The position numbers and the translations under genes were made by a program. 64,000 nucleotides of DNA from Sinomonas sp. ASV486 (lineage in GTDB: Bacteria; Actinomycetota; Actinomycetes; Actinomycetales; Micrococcaceae). Position 1 is the stretch's first letter; each line of letters opens with the position of its first letter. Location of the stretch: contig NZ_JAVFJK010000002.1 of the NCBI RefSeq assembly GCF_030908215.1, forward strand, positions 186,001 through 250,000, written 5' to 3'. Shown here piece after piece: positions 40,061-48,719 of this stretch. Below the pieces are notes generated by a model. That model saw only the letters and a list, made by a program, of their open reading frames with translations, did not search any database and was not told where the DNA came from.

Positions 40061-41031
40061 GCGGCGTCCTCGAAGGCCTCGGCGTCGACCTCGCGGGATG
40101 CAGCGGCCCCATAGCGCGGACCCGACACGGTGGACGTTCCGATGAGGTGACCTGCGCGGTCGAGCAGGTCAGCATCGATCGAGAGGTCGGCGGCCGCCTG
40201 GTTCTCGCGGAGGTGATCCGCGCGCGTCGTGCCAGGGATCGCCACCACGTGCTCACCCCGCGAGAGCACCCACGCGAGTGCGAGCTGCCCCGGAGTGCAG
40301 CCGGCCTCGGCGGCCAGAGCCCGCCATTGAGGCAGCAGGGAGGCGTTGGCGGGCCAGTGCTCCGGCTGGAATCGCGGCATCCCGCGCCGGATGTCCTTCG
40401 GCGCGAACTCCGCCGGGTCGTCGAAGCCATCGCTGAGGAAGCCCCTCGCGAGGGGCGAGAACGCCACCAGGGCGACCCCGCCCTCGCGAGTCGCCTCGAG
40501 CATGCCGAGCTCGGGGTTGCGGCTCCACAGCGAGTACTCGTTCTGCACCGCGGCGATGGGAGCGACGGCCTGCGCCTCGCGCAAACGCTGCACGGACACC
40601 TCGGAGAGCCCGATGGCACCGATCTTTCCGGCGGTCACCATCTGAGCAAGCGCACCAACGCTCTCCCCGATCGGCACCTGCTTGTCCCAGCGGTGCAGGT
40701 AGTACAGGTCGATGTGGTCGACGCCGAGGCGCCCGAGCGACGCGTCGACCTGTGCGCGCAGCGTCTCCGGTCGCCCGTCGATCACCTTGACGCCGTCGAC
40801 CATCGCCATGCCGCCCTTGCTGGCCAGCAGCAGCTCGTCGCGGCGCCCGGCGATCGCCTGCCCGACCAGCTCCTCGTTGCGGCCACCGCCGTAGAGCGTC
40901 GCGGTGTCGAGCATGCGCACGCCCTCGTCGAGCGCCGAGCGCAGGAACGCCAGACCGTCCTCGACCGACGGAGGAACCCCGTAGGCGTGGCTCAGCGACA
41001 TGCAGCCGAGGCCGATCTTCGGCAGGATCAC
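40057..41031 (-). CDS. aldo/keto reductase in the protocatechuate 4,5-cleavage operon
   Basis: The 324-residue AKR has LPKIGLGCMSLSHAYG at the start, the tetrad residues in RMLDTATLYGGGRNEELVG (Asp, Tyr), ELLLASKGGMAM (Lys) and DLYYLHRWDK (His), with AIPGTTRADHLRENQAA for NADPH. It overlaps both neighbours by ATGA, so it is translationally coupled to ligC upstream and the binding-protein-like gene downstream. A substrate such as an aromatic aldehyde feeding into protocatechuate, or a ring-cleavage intermediate, is plausible by context only. Confidence 0.85.
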   Translation of the reverse strand: MILPKIGLGCMSLSHAYGVPPSVEDGLAFLRSALDEGVRMLDTATLYGGGRNEELVGQAIAGRRDELLLASKGGMAMVDGVKVIDGRPETLRAQVDASLGRLGVDHIDLYYLHRWDKQVPIGESVGALAQMVTAGKIGAIGLSEVSVQRLREAQAVAPIAAVQNEYSLWSRNPELGMLEATREGGVALVAFSPLARGFLSDGFDDPAEFAPKDIRRGMPRFQPEHWPANASLLPQWRALAAEAGCTPGQLALAWVLSRGEHVVAIPGTTRADHLRENQAAADLSIDADLLDRAGHLIGTSTVSGPRYGAAASREVDAEAFEDAA

Positions 41032-41981
41032 GCGAGCTGCTCCTCGAGCGCACCGAGCACGCGGTAGCAGTCGATGACCTGGCGGATCGAGGAGTTCGGC
41101 TCGCGCCCCTCGCGGATCGCGCTGACGAACTCGCGGTCCTGCAGCTCGATGCCGTTCATGCTGACCGCAACGTTCGACACGTCGATCTGCTCCTCCTTGC
41201 CATTGAACAGGTCGTCGTAGCGCGCAACGTAGGTGGCGGTATCACCGATGTAGCGGAAGAAGGTGCCGAACGGCCCATCGTTGTTGAACGACAGCGACAG
41301 CGTGCAGATCGCCCCGGTCTCGCTCTTGAGCTGGATCGACATGTCCATGGCGATGCCGAGCTCGGGATGGATCGGGCCCTGGATGGCGTTCGCCTGGACG
41401 ATCTTGCCTGCCTGGTACGCGAACAGGTCCACCGTGTGAGCGGCGTGGTGCCACAGCAGGTGGTCGGTCCATGAGCGCGCCTCGCCCTTGGCGTTCGTGT
41501 TCGTGCGACGGAAGAAGTACGTCTGCACGTCCATCTGCTGCACGTTGAACTCGCCCGCCGCGATCCGGTTGTGCACCAGCTGGTGCGAGGGGTTGAAGCG
41601 CCGCGTGTGGCCGACCATCGCGACGCGGCCCGACGCCTCTGCGACGGCGAGGGTCGCCTCGGCGTCGGCGAGGGAGTCGGCGAGCGGGATCTCGACCTGC
41701 ACGTGCTTGCCGGCCTTGAGCACCTCCTGCGTCTGCGAGGCGTGCAGGCCGGTCGGGGTGGCGAGGATGACGGCGTCGACGTCGTCGCGCTCGAGCACGG
41801 CGTCGAGCCCGACGACGGCGTTGGCCACGCCGTACTTGGCGGCGACGCCGTCCGCCTTCTCCTGCGAGGTGGCGGAGACGACGGTCACCTCGGCGTCCTC
41901 GATGTTCTTCAGGCCGTCGAGGTGCTTCATGCCGAAGGCACCATTGGCGCCGACGACTGCGACGCGGATCTTGTCGGTCAT
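41028..41981 (-). CDS. ligC: 4-carboxy-2-hydroxymuconate-6-semialdehyde dehydrogenase
   Basis: LigC oxidises the ring-cleavage product of protocatechuate 4,5-dioxygenase to 2-pyrone-4,6-dicarboxylate with NADP. The 317-residue Gfo/Idh/MocA protein has the Rossmann motif VAVVGANGAFGMKHLDG, VILATPTGLHASQ, KHVQVEIPLADS (the family E-x-P motif with Lys changed to Gln-Val-Glu-Ile-Pro) and WHHAAHTVDLFAYQ. These are features shared with LigC/PmdC rather than sugar dehydrogenases. It lies between ligAB (35 bases upstream) and the AKR gene (ATGA overlap). Confidence 0.88.
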   Translation of the reverse strand: MTDKIRVAVVGANGAFGMKHLDGLKNIEDAEVTVVSATSQEKADGVAAKYGVANAVVGLDAVLERDDVDAVILATPTGLHASQTQEVLKAGKHVQVEIPLADSLADAEATLAVAEASGRVAMVGHTRRFNPSHQLVHNRIAAGEFNVQQMDVQTYFFRRTNTNAKGEARSWTDHLLWHHAAHTVDLFAYQAGKIVQANAIQGPIHPELGIAMDMSIQLKSETGAICTLSLSFNNDGPFGTFFRYIGDTATYVARYDDLFNGKEEQIDVSNVAVSMNGIELQDREFVSAIREGREPNSSIRQVIDCYRVLGALEEQLA

Positions 41982-42016
41982 TCGTTTCTCCTCAGAAGCG
42001 GGGGCGGATGAGAGTG

Positions 42017-43414
42017 TCAGGCGTTCGGAACGGCCGCGGTCTCCGCGGGCTCGGGGGCCGGCACCTGATCCGCGGGCTCAGCTATGACCGCGTCGTCGGC
42101 GAAGTCGGCGCGCGGTGCGGCCGGGTTCGAGATCACCAGGTGCCCGACCGCGGTGTTGGAGGCGGGGACGTGGTAGAACCGGTGGTCGACGGAGGGAGCC
42201 TCGCCGTGGAACTGGTCGTCCATGGCGCCGCGGGCGATCAGCCAGTCCACGAGCTCGATGCCCTCGGAGCCCGCCTCGTCGACGTACTCCATGTGATCCC
42301 ACTCGGTCAGGCCCAGCGGGTCGGCGATGAGGTGGTCGAGGAACGCGTTGTCCCACTCCTCGTTGATGAGACCGGCGCGCGGGCCCTGGAGCTGGTGGCT
42401 CATGCCGCCGGTGCCCCAGATCTGCACGTTGAGCTCCGGGCCGTCCCACTTGTCCAGGGCGCGGCGCAGGGCCTTGCCGAGCTCGTAGCAGCGGCGTCCG
42501 GAGGGCACCGGGTACTGCACCACGTTGACGGCCAGCGGGATGACCTTGCACGGCCACTCCTTGACGTCGCCGAAGACGAGGGAGAGCGGCACGGTGAGCC
42601 CGTGGTCCACGACCATCTCGTTGACGAGGGTGAGGTCGAAGTCGTCCTGGATGACCGACTGCGCGATGTGTGCGGCGAACTCCGGGTAGCCCTTCACGTC
42701 CGGGACCGGGCGGGGGCCGTAGCCCTCGTCGGCCACGGGGTACTCTTCCCCGGTGCCGAGCACGAAGGTGGGGATGATGGAGGAGTCGAACGCCGTGGCG
42801 TGGTCGTTGTAGACGAGGATGACGACGTCGGGCGTGTTCTGCTTGGCCCACTTGCGGGTCCACTCGTAGCCGTCGAAGACCTTCTTCCAGTACGGCTCCT
42901 CGGTCTTGCCGAGGTCCATCGCGGCACCGATCGCCGGGACGTGCGAGGTGAACAGCGCGGAGGTGTACTTCGCCGGGGCGTTCTCGCGCATGGTCTCGGA
43001 CTTCTCGCGCGGCAGCGGCGGCGTCCAGCCGTCGAGGTCCTTGAGGCGGTTGCCCTCGGGGCGGCGCCCGCCGCCGATCATCATGTCGCGGTAGGCGGCC
43101 TCGGACATGCCCGTCATGGAGCCGGCCATCTGCTGGAAGCTCAGGCCATGGGTGGCGCCGATCTTGCTCAGGAAGTAGATGTTGCCGCCCTCGGCCATCA
43201 TGGCGTTGAGGTCCATGTCCAGGACGGCCTGGTGCTGCTTCGGCGAAAGCGGCCACTCGTTGAGGTACGCCTCGCGGTCCGCCAGGTAGCGCTCGCGGTT
43301 CTCGGGCTTCATCAGCGACATCGAGAACTGGTTCAGGTGATATCCCTTGCGGGCCATCTCCGCGTCGAAGATGATCGTGCCGGGAACGTCCTTGTACGGC
43401 TTGTCGAGTGACAT
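42017..43414 (-). CDS. ligAB: protocatechuate 4,5-dioxygenase, fused alpha and beta subunits
   Basis: This type II extradiol dioxygenase cleaves protocatechuate between C4 and C5 using Fe(II). The 465-residue protein carries the alpha (LigA-like) part at about 1-125 (NQFSMSLMKPENRERYLAD) and the beta (LigB-like) part from about 150. The likely Fe ligands are His158 (FTSHVPAIGAAMD), His205 (YNDHATAFDSS) and a Glu at 352-353 (NEEWDNAFLDHL), with the catalytic His340 in GTGGMSHQLQG. In proteobacteria these are two genes. The C-terminal 35 residues are a Pro/Ala/Glu tail. AAGGAG stands seven bases before the ATG. Confidence 0.92.
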   Translation of the reverse strand: MSLDKPYKDVPGTIIFDAEMARKGYHLNQFSMSLMKPENRERYLADREAYLNEWPLSPKQHQAVLDMDLNAMMAEGGNIYFLSKIGATHGLSFQQMAGSMTGMSEAAYRDMMIGGGRRPEGNRLKDLDGWTPPLPREKSETMRENAPAKYTSALFTSHVPAIGAAMDLGKTEEPYWKKVFDGYEWTRKWAKQNTPDVVILVYNDHATAFDSSIIPTFVLGTGEEYPVADEGYGPRPVPDVKGYPEFAAHIAQSVIQDDFDLTLVNEMVVDHGLTVPLSLVFGDVKEWPCKVIPLAVNVVQYPVPSGRRCYELGKALRRALDKWDGPELNVQIWGTGGMSHQLQGPRAGLINEEWDNAFLDHLIADPLGLTEWDHMEYVDEAGSEGIELVDWLIARGAMDDQFHGEAPSVDHRFYHVPASNTAVGHLVISNPAAPRADFADDAVIAEPADQVPAPEPAETAAVPNA

Positions 43415-43415
43415 G

Positions 43416-44351
43416 TCATGCTCCTTCGGGCCAGTAGAGGCGGTGGGGGTTGTCGACGAGCAGTCGCTGCTGGAGCTCCGGCGTCGTGGCGATCTGGGGG
43501 ATGTAGTCGACGAGCAGCCCGTCGTCGGGCATGTGGTCCTTGAGGTTGGGGTGGGGCCAGTCGGTTCCCCACAGCACGCGGTCGGGGAACTCCTCGACCA
43601 CGCGGCGGGCGAACGGCACCACGTCGGTGTAGGCGTGCTGCTCACCGTCCAGGGCGCGGGGCCCGGTGACGCTCAGACGCTCCGGGCACGAGACCTTGGT
43701 CCACACGTTCGGATTCTCCCGCATGAAGCGGAGGAACAGCTCGAACTCGGGGCCGTTCGGGTCCTTGGTCACGTCGGGCCGGCCCATGTGGTCGACCACG
43801 AGGTCGGTCGGGATGCTCGAGAAGAAGTCGAACAGCTCGGGCAGGTCCTCGGCCTCGAAGTAGATCACCACGTGCCAGCCGAGCGGCGCGATCTTCGCAA
43901 CGATCTCCTCGAGCGAGTCCGTGGGGACCCTGTCGACGAGGCGCTTGACGAAGTTGAAGCGCACGCCGCGGACACCGGCCTCGTGCAGCTCGGCGAGCTG
44001 CTCGTCCGTCACATCGCGGCGGACGGTGGCGACGCCGCGCGCCCGCCCTCCGCTGCGGCGCAGTGCATCGACCAGCGCGCGGTTGTCGGCGCCGTGGCAG
44101 GTCGCCTGCACGATGACGTTACGGTCGAAGCCGAGGTGGTCGCGCAGGGCGAACAGCTGCTCCGCCGAGGCGTCGCAGGGCGTGTACTTGCGTTCCGGAG
44201 CGTAGGGGAACTCCGCGCCGGGTCCGAACACGTGGCAGTGTGCGTCGACCGCGCCGTCGGGCAGGCGGAAGGCGGGCGTCGCAGGGCCGTCGTACCAGTC
44301 AAGCCAGCCGGCGGACTTCTCGAAGCCGCCCGTGGTGTCTCCGTGCGCCAT
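43416..44351 (-). CDS. ligI: 2-pyrone-4,6-dicarboxylate lactonase
   Basis: LigI hydrolyses 2-pyrone-4,6-dicarboxylate to 4-oxalomesaconate. The 311-residue amidohydrolase-superfamily protein shows VDAHCHVFGPGAEFPY at about 35-50 (the HxH-like start), FRFNFVKRLVD-type strand (VRGVRFNFVKRLVDR), DLVVDHMGRPDV and VLWGTDWPHPN with the active-site Asp; these are features of LigI, a metal-independent member. It ends one base before the ligAB start region and begins two bases after the ligK stop, so it is coupled in the operon. Confidence 0.9.
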   Translation of the reverse strand: MAHGDTTGGFEKSAGWLDWYDGPATPAFRLPDGAVDAHCHVFGPGAEFPYAPERKYTPCDASAEQLFALRDHLGFDRNVIVQATCHGADNRALVDALRRSGGRARGVATVRRDVTDEQLAELHEAGVRGVRFNFVKRLVDRVPTDSLEEIVAKIAPLGWHVVIYFEAEDLPELFDFFSSIPTDLVVDHMGRPDVTKDPNGPEFELFLRFMRENPNVWTKVSCPERLSVTGPRALDGEQHAYTDVVPFARRVVEEFPDRVLWGTDWPHPNLKDHMPDDGLLVDYIPQIATTPELQQRLLVDNPHRLYWPEGA

Positions 44352-44353
44352 GG

Positions 44354-45046
44354 TCAGTTCTCCACGTACTCGAGGCCGGCGGCGGCAAGCGGCTCGCGCA
44401 TGCCGTAGATGTCGAGGCCGAGCACGCCCTCGCGGAACTTCACTCGCTTCGCCTCTTCGTTGTCCTCGCGCTTCTGGCTGGCATCGGCGACCGCGCCGAC
44501 GAGTTCGCGGGGAACCACGACGACGCCGTCGACGTCCGCGACGACAACATCACCGGGATTGACGAGCGCGTTCGCCACGACGACCGGGATGTTCACCGAG
44601 CCGAGCGTGGCCTTGACCGTGCCCTTGGCGTTGATGGCCCGCGAAAAGACCGGGAAGCCCATCTTCTCGAGGTCCGCCACGTCCCGGACTCCTCCGTCGA
44701 TGACCAGGCCCTTGCAGCCGCGGGCGGTCAGCGAGGTGGCGAGCAGGTCGCCGAAGAAGCCGTCCTCACTCTCCGTGGTGCAGCCGGCGATGATCACGTC
44801 GCCCTCCTGCACCTGCTCGGCCGCGACGTGGAACATCCAGTTGTCGCCGGGCTGCAGCAGCACGGTGACGGCCGGGCCGCAGAGCTTGGCGCCGGTGTAG
44901 GCGGGGCGGATGTAGGGGCGCAGGAGGCCTACACGGCCCATCGCCTCGTGGATCGTCGCCACGCCGAACTGGGAGAGGCGGGCGACGTCCTTCGGATCGG
45001 GACGCTCGATGTTCGTGTGGACGATTCCGAGGTTGTTCAGTCGCAT
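44354..45046 (-). CDS. ligK: 4-carboxy-4-hydroxy-2-oxoadipate aldolase
   Basis: LigK splits 4-carboxy-4-hydroxy-2-oxoadipate to pyruvate and oxaloacetate, and can decarboxylate oxaloacetate. The 230-residue protein belongs to the RraA/HMG aldolase fold, with QFGVATIHEAMGRVGLL, GLVIDGGVRDVADLEKMGF (the metal/substrate DGGVRD motif) and PGDVVVADVDGVVVVPRE. It is the final step of the pathway encoded by this operon. It lies 15 bases after ligJ. Confidence 0.92.
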   Translation of the reverse strand: MRLNNLGIVHTNIERPDPKDVARLSQFGVATIHEAMGRVGLLRPYIRPAYTGAKLCGPAVTVLLQPGDNWMFHVAAEQVQEGDVIIAGCTTESEDGFFGDLLATSLTARGCKGLVIDGGVRDVADLEKMGFPVFSRAINAKGTVKATLGSVNIPVVVANALVNPGDVVVADVDGVVVVPRELVGAVADASQKREDNEEAKRVKFREGVLGLDIYGMREPLAAAGLEYVEN

Positions 45047-45061
45047 GGGGGTTCCTTCTCT

Positions 45062-46090
45062 TTACAGACCGCGCGCCGTCAGGGCACGGTCGAGGCGCGG
45101 GTACACGCGGCGGGCATTGCCTTCGAAGACCTGCGCGCGCTGCGCGTCGGTCAGGTTCTCGGTTCCATCGACGTAGCGCTTCGTGTCGTCGAAGTAGTGG
45201 CCGGTGCGGGGGTCGATGTCGCGGACGGCGCCGATCATCTCACTGGCGAACAGGATGTTATCGGTGGGAATGACCTTCGTGAGCAGGTCGATGCCGGGCT
45301 GGTGGTAGACGCAGGTGTCGAAGAAGACGTTGTTGAGCAGGTGCTCTTCGAGCTCCGGCTTGCCGAGCGCCATGGCGAGGCCGCGGAATCGGCCCCAGTG
45401 ATAGGGCACAGCGCCTCCGCCGTGCGGGATGACGAGCTTGAGGTCCGGGAAGTCGCGGAACAGATCGCCCTTGAGCAGCTGCATGAAGGCGGTCGTGTCG
45501 GCGTTCAGGTAGTGGTCCCCGGTGGTGTGGAACACCGGCTTGCAGGAGGTGCTCACGTGCACCATCGCAGGGATGCCGTACTCCACGAGCTTCTCGTAGA
45601 CCGGGTACCAGGATCGGTCGGTCAGCGCCGGGGCCGTCCACTTGCCGCCGGAGGGATCCGGGTTGAGGTTGACCGTGACCGCGCCGAGCTCTTCGACGGC
45701 GCGGGTCAGCTCGGCGACCGTGGTGGCAGGATCCTCGCCCGGGGACTGCGGCAGCATGGCCCCCATGAGGAAGCGGTCGGGGAAGAGCTCGCTCACCCGG
45801 GCGCACAGGTCGTTGCAGATCCGCGCCCAGGTCTGGCTGACCTCGAGGTCGCCGATGTGGTGGGCCATGAAGGAGGCGCGAGGGCTGAAGACCGTGATGT
45901 CGCTGCCGCGCTCGTTCATGAGCTTGAGCTGGTTGGCCTCGATGGTCTCACGGATGTCATCGTCGGAGATCGTCAGGGCCGCCGGGTCGGGAGCCTCACC
46001 CCGCCCTTCCGTGAAGGCGATCTGCAGGTCGCGCCAAGCGCCCAGCTGGGCCGGCGCCGTCGTGTAATGGCCGTGGATATCGATGATCAC
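45062..46090 (-). CDS. ligJ: 4-oxalomesaconate hydratase
   Basis: LigJ hydrates 4-oxalomesaconate to 4-carboxy-4-hydroxy-2-oxoadipate. The 342-residue amidohydrolase-family protein starts MIIDIHGHYTTAPAQLGAWR (metal-binding HxH) and contains VFSPRASFMAHHIGDLE, PAMVHVSTSCKPVFHTTGDH, KLVIPHGGGAVPYHWGRF and ILFASEMIGAVRDIDPRTG, all close to known LigJ/GalB-of-amidohydrolase-type proteins. It is the first gene of the operon, divergent from a LysR regulator, with a hairpin-like inverted repeat (46111-46130) in its upstream region. Confidence 0.9.
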   Translation of the reverse strand: MIIDIHGHYTTAPAQLGAWRDLQIAFTEGRGEAPDPAALTISDDDIRETIEANQLKLMNERGSDITVFSPRASFMAHHIGDLEVSQTWARICNDLCARVSELFPDRFLMGAMLPQSPGEDPATTVAELTRAVEELGAVTVNLNPDPSGGKWTAPALTDRSWYPVYEKLVEYGIPAMVHVSTSCKPVFHTTGDHYLNADTTAFMQLLKGDLFRDFPDLKLVIPHGGGAVPYHWGRFRGLAMALGKPELEEHLLNNVFFDTCVYHQPGIDLLTKVIPTDNILFASEMIGAVRDIDPRTGHYFDDTKRYVDGTENLTDAQRAQVFEGNARRVYPRLDRALTARGL

Positions 46091-46110
46091 CGAGTGTCGT
46101 CCTTGTCACG

Positions 46111-46130
46111 TTGAGGCGGGTATGCCTCAA
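46111..46130. promoter_or_regulatory. inverted repeat in the ligJ / LysR divergent region
   Basis: TTGAGGC-GGGTAT-GCCTCAA has 7-base perfect arms, 21 bases upstream of ligJ. Nearby, TCGAAT-AGA-TATCGA (about 46156-46170) is an imperfect palindrome closer to the LysR start and has the spaced T...A form LysR proteins favour. One or both may be the operator of the divergent LysR regulator. Confidence 0.5.
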
Positions 46131-46198
46131 TGCTAGGCAGATCACATCCATGGCGTCGAATAGATATCGAGTGCATCCCGCATAGATACAATCAATAG

Positions 46199-47089
46199 AT
46201 GGTGTTCACCGACCTCAACCAGCTGCGCACCTTCGTGGTGCTCTACGAACTGCGCAGCGTCACCGCGGTCGCCGAGCGGCTGCACGTGACGCAGCCGACC
46301 GTCAGCTACACGCTGCGGCGGCTTCGAGGGCGATTCGGCGACGAGCTGTTCCGGCGCGAGGGGCATGACATGGTGCCGACCGCGAAGGCGACCCAGTTGT
46401 TCGGCCCCATCCACGAGGCGCTCGCGCAGATCGACGCGACGGTGGACGAGCCGGACACCTTCGAGCCCGCGGGATTCACCGGCGAACTGATGCTCGGACT
46501 CACCTCGATCGGCGAGCAGACCTTCCTTCCGCCCATCATGACGGCGCTCGCACGCGAGGCCGCCCGGCCGCACCTGCAGGTGGAGAGACTCGATTCGGAT
46601 CAGGTCGAGGATGGGCTCACCCGGGGAACCATCGACCTGGCGATGACCGTGTCGATGATCGGCAGCCCGGGGCTGTGGCGCTCGCACGTGCGCGCCGTCG
46701 AGTACGTTGCGCTCGTCTCGGGGGCGCACCCCCTGCCGCCGACCGGCCCCGACATGTTCGCGGGTCGACACTTCCTGCGGGTCTCGGCGCGCGGCGGGCA
46801 CGTCTTTCCGCTGCAGGTGCTCACGGACAACGGGCTCATGCAGCAGGTCGTGCTGACAGTGGAGGAGTATGCGACGGTACCTGCGGTGCTCGAGGCAACG
46901 GACCTTGCTGTCCTTCTGCCGCGGCACGTTGCCGAGGTCTTCTGCGGGTGGTTCCCCGGCCTGCTGATCGCCGACCTTCCCTGGCCGCCGCAGAGCACCC
47001 CGGTGTCGCTGTACACGCGGCGCGAGGCGAGCCTGACGCCGGCCCAGCGGTGGTTCCGCTCGCTCGTGCTGAATGCCGTCCGGGAATGA
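46199..47089 (+). CDS. LysR family transcriptional regulator of the lig operon
   Basis: The 296-residue protein has the LysR HTH in residues 1-60: LNQLRTFVVLYELRSVTAVA and RLHVTQPTVSYTLRRLRG. A periplasmic-binding-like effector domain follows (about 90-290). It diverges from ligJ by 108 bases. LigR-type LysR proteins activate the protocatechuate 4,5-cleavage genes with protocatechuate or gallate as inducer, so this is the likely activator here. The ATG has no ribosome site beyond ATAGATGG, so the mRNA may be leaderless or short-leadered. Confidence 0.87.
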   Translation: MVFTDLNQLRTFVVLYELRSVTAVAERLHVTQPTVSYTLRRLRGRFGDELFRREGHDMVPTAKATQLFGPIHEALAQIDATVDEPDTFEPAGFTGELMLGLTSIGEQTFLPPIMTALAREAARPHLQVERLDSDQVEDGLTRGTIDLAMTVSMIGSPGLWRSHVRAVEYVALVSGAHPLPPTGPDMFAGRHFLRVSARGGHVFPLQVLTDNGLMQQVVLTVEEYATVPAVLEATDLAVLLPRHVAEVFCGWFPGLLIADLPWPPQSTPVSLYTRREASLTPAQRWFRSLVLNAVRE

Positions 47090-47129
47090 CGGGGGTGAAA
47101 CTGCCGCGCCAGCGGCGAGGCTAGCCGGG

Positions 47130-47783
47130 TCAGCTGCGCTTGCGGTTCCAGCTGGCCTTCGCCGGCGCGAAGGGGCTGCGCACGTGGATCGACCACGACG
47201 AGTGCGGGTGGATCGAGAGGATGCAGCGCTCGTACCAGGCGCGCGCCTCGTCGGAGAGCCGCAGCAGCACGGCGTCCTTGTCGACGTCGTCTTCCGGGCG
47301 CGGCCGCAGTGCCTTCCAGACCAGCTGCACCTCAGGCGCACCGGTGGGGATGCCGTCGATGTCGAGCACCGCGCGGTCCCAGGGCAGCTGCAGCCGCGGG
47401 TCGCGCTTGTACACCCAGGCGCGCGGCGCGCCGTCCTCCACGTTGACCTTCAACACCCATGCATCCTGCTCGATATCGCGGACGAGCACGGGCTGCACCT
47501 CATCGCCCTCCTGGATCTCCGCGAACGGCACGAGATCGTCGTCGTCGCGCACCGCCCACGCGTCGTATCCCGCGGGCAGGCTCGCCACGAGCTGCGGCAG
47601 GTCTCCGAACACCACGCTCACATCCGTGTTGGAGCGCTCGCGAATCGGCGCGCCCAGCCAGCGGTCGAGGGCTGCGCCGCCCGAGAGCCACCAGCGGACG
47701 GGCGACGACGCGAGCAGATCCGCGACGGCCTGCGCTGCGAGGGGCTCCCACCTCGTCTCGGGAGTCGGTGCGGAAGAAGCCAT
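47130..47783 (-). CDS. nucleotidyltransferase-fold protein (aminoglycoside adenylyltransferase-like)
   Basis: The 217-residue protein contains RWWLSGGAALDRWLGAPIRE followed by SNTDVSVVFGDL, the G-G-x-A-L-D-x-W pattern and acidic residue of small nucleotidyltransferases like LinB/aadA2-type adenylyltransferase domains. DRDP-type and EVQLVWKALRPRPEDDVD parts also match. Such proteins are common in actinobacteria without known resistance; activity should not be assumed. It is convergent with the LysR gene. Confidence 0.7.
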   Translation of the reverse strand: MASSAPTPETRWEPLAAQAVADLLASSPVRWWLSGGAALDRWLGAPIRERSNTDVSVVFGDLPQLVASLPAGYDAWAVRDDDDLVPFAEIQEGDEVQPVLVRDIEQDAWVLKVNVEDGAPRAWVYKRDPRLQLPWDRAVLDIDGIPTGAPEVQLVWKALRPRPEDDVDKDAVLLRLSDEARAWYERCILSIHPHSSWSIHVRSPFAPAKASWNRKRS

Positions 47784-47890
47784 GCCTCAAGGTTACCCAC
47801 GCGATGAGTGGGGAATGTCGAACCAGCTGGACCGTCAACACCGAGCATCTTTCCGAAACGGTTCCGATTCCTGAGCTCGGGGCCGCCCGT

Positions 47891-47940
47891 ACTATTCAGA
47901 ACAGTGGCGCTATTCAGTGGCGCTATTCAGAACAGCGGCG
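47891..47940. repeat. three direct copies of a TATTCAG-centred repeat before a hydrolase gene
   Basis: TATTCAG starts at 47893, 47911 and 47924. The first and third are embedded in a longer unit, TATTCAGAACAGYGGCG, and the middle is a shortened unit without AACAG. The copies lie 25-75 bases before the hydrolase start, so they are well placed as binding sites of a regulator, or are a local duplication. Confidence 0.5.
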
Positions 47941-47964
47941 GACGAAAGTAAGGTGACGGCAACG

Positions 47965-48705
47965 GTGAAACAGGAGCAGCACTTGGATCAGGAGACGTAT
48001 GTGCTCGTCCACGGGGCGTGGCACGGGGCCTGGTGCTGGAGACCGCTGGAACGCCTCTTGGTAGCAGCAGGCGCTCGGGTCTTCACGCCGACGCTGACGG
48101 GCCTCGGCGACCGTGCACATCTGCTGACTCCCGCCGTCGGACTCGACACCCACATCGCCGATGTGCGGGCCGTGATCGAGACGGAGGACCTGGACGACGT
48201 CATCCTGGTCGGCCACAGCTACGCGGGGATGGTCGTGACGGGGGTCGCTGCCGAGATCCCCGACCGGATCAAGCGGCTCGTCATCGTCGACGGCTTCCTG
48301 CCCGAGCGCGGTGAAGCCGCCATCGCGCTCCTCCCCGAGCACGCGGCCGCCCACTACCTCGAATCCGCGCGGGAGAACGATGGACTCGTGATCGACCCGC
48401 GGCCCGTCGCGAACCTCGGCGTCACCGACCAGCGGGTCATCGACGAACTCACTCCGCGGCTCACGCCCCAGCCTGCGAAGACGTACATGGACTCGATCGG
48501 ACACGGGCTGGCGGACCTCCCGTTCACCGGCGACTACCTGCTGTGTTCTGGCTGGCGCACGCCATTCACCCCATTCGCGGGCCGCGCCGCCGCGGCCGGC
48601 TGGAACGTCAGTGAGCTCGACGCCGACCACGAGGTCCTCGTCACCGACCCCGAGCTGCTCGCGCGGCACCTCCTCCGGTCCGTTGCCTTGGCATCGGCAG
48701 ACTAG
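47965..48705 (+). CDS. alpha/beta fold hydrolase
   Basis: The product is about 246 residues from GTG 47965 (AAGGTGA upstream); GTG 47953 and TTG 47983 are alternatives. It has YVLVHGAWHGAWCWRPLER with the oxyanion HGxxHG region, LVGHSYAGMVVTGVAAEIPD with the nucleophile Ser, and a C-terminal DADHEVLVTDP with the catalytic His. This is the EstC/methylesterase-like type. It leads an operon with a muconolactone-isomerase-like gene and a ketopantoate-reductase-like gene; an aromatic lactone or ester substrate is plausible. Confidence 0.83.
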   Translation: MKQEQHLDQETYVLVHGAWHGAWCWRPLERLLVAAGARVFTPTLTGLGDRAHLLTPAVGLDTHIADVRAVIETEDLDDVILVGHSYAGMVVTGVAAEIPDRIKRLVIVDGFLPERGEAAIALLPEHAAAHYLESARENDGLVIDPRPVANLGVTDQRVIDELTPRLTPQPAKTYMDSIGHGLADLPFTGDYLLCSGWRTPFTPFAGRAAAAGWNVSELDADHEVLVTDPELLARHLLRSVALASAD

Positions 48706-48719
48706 ACAGCGAGACGACC

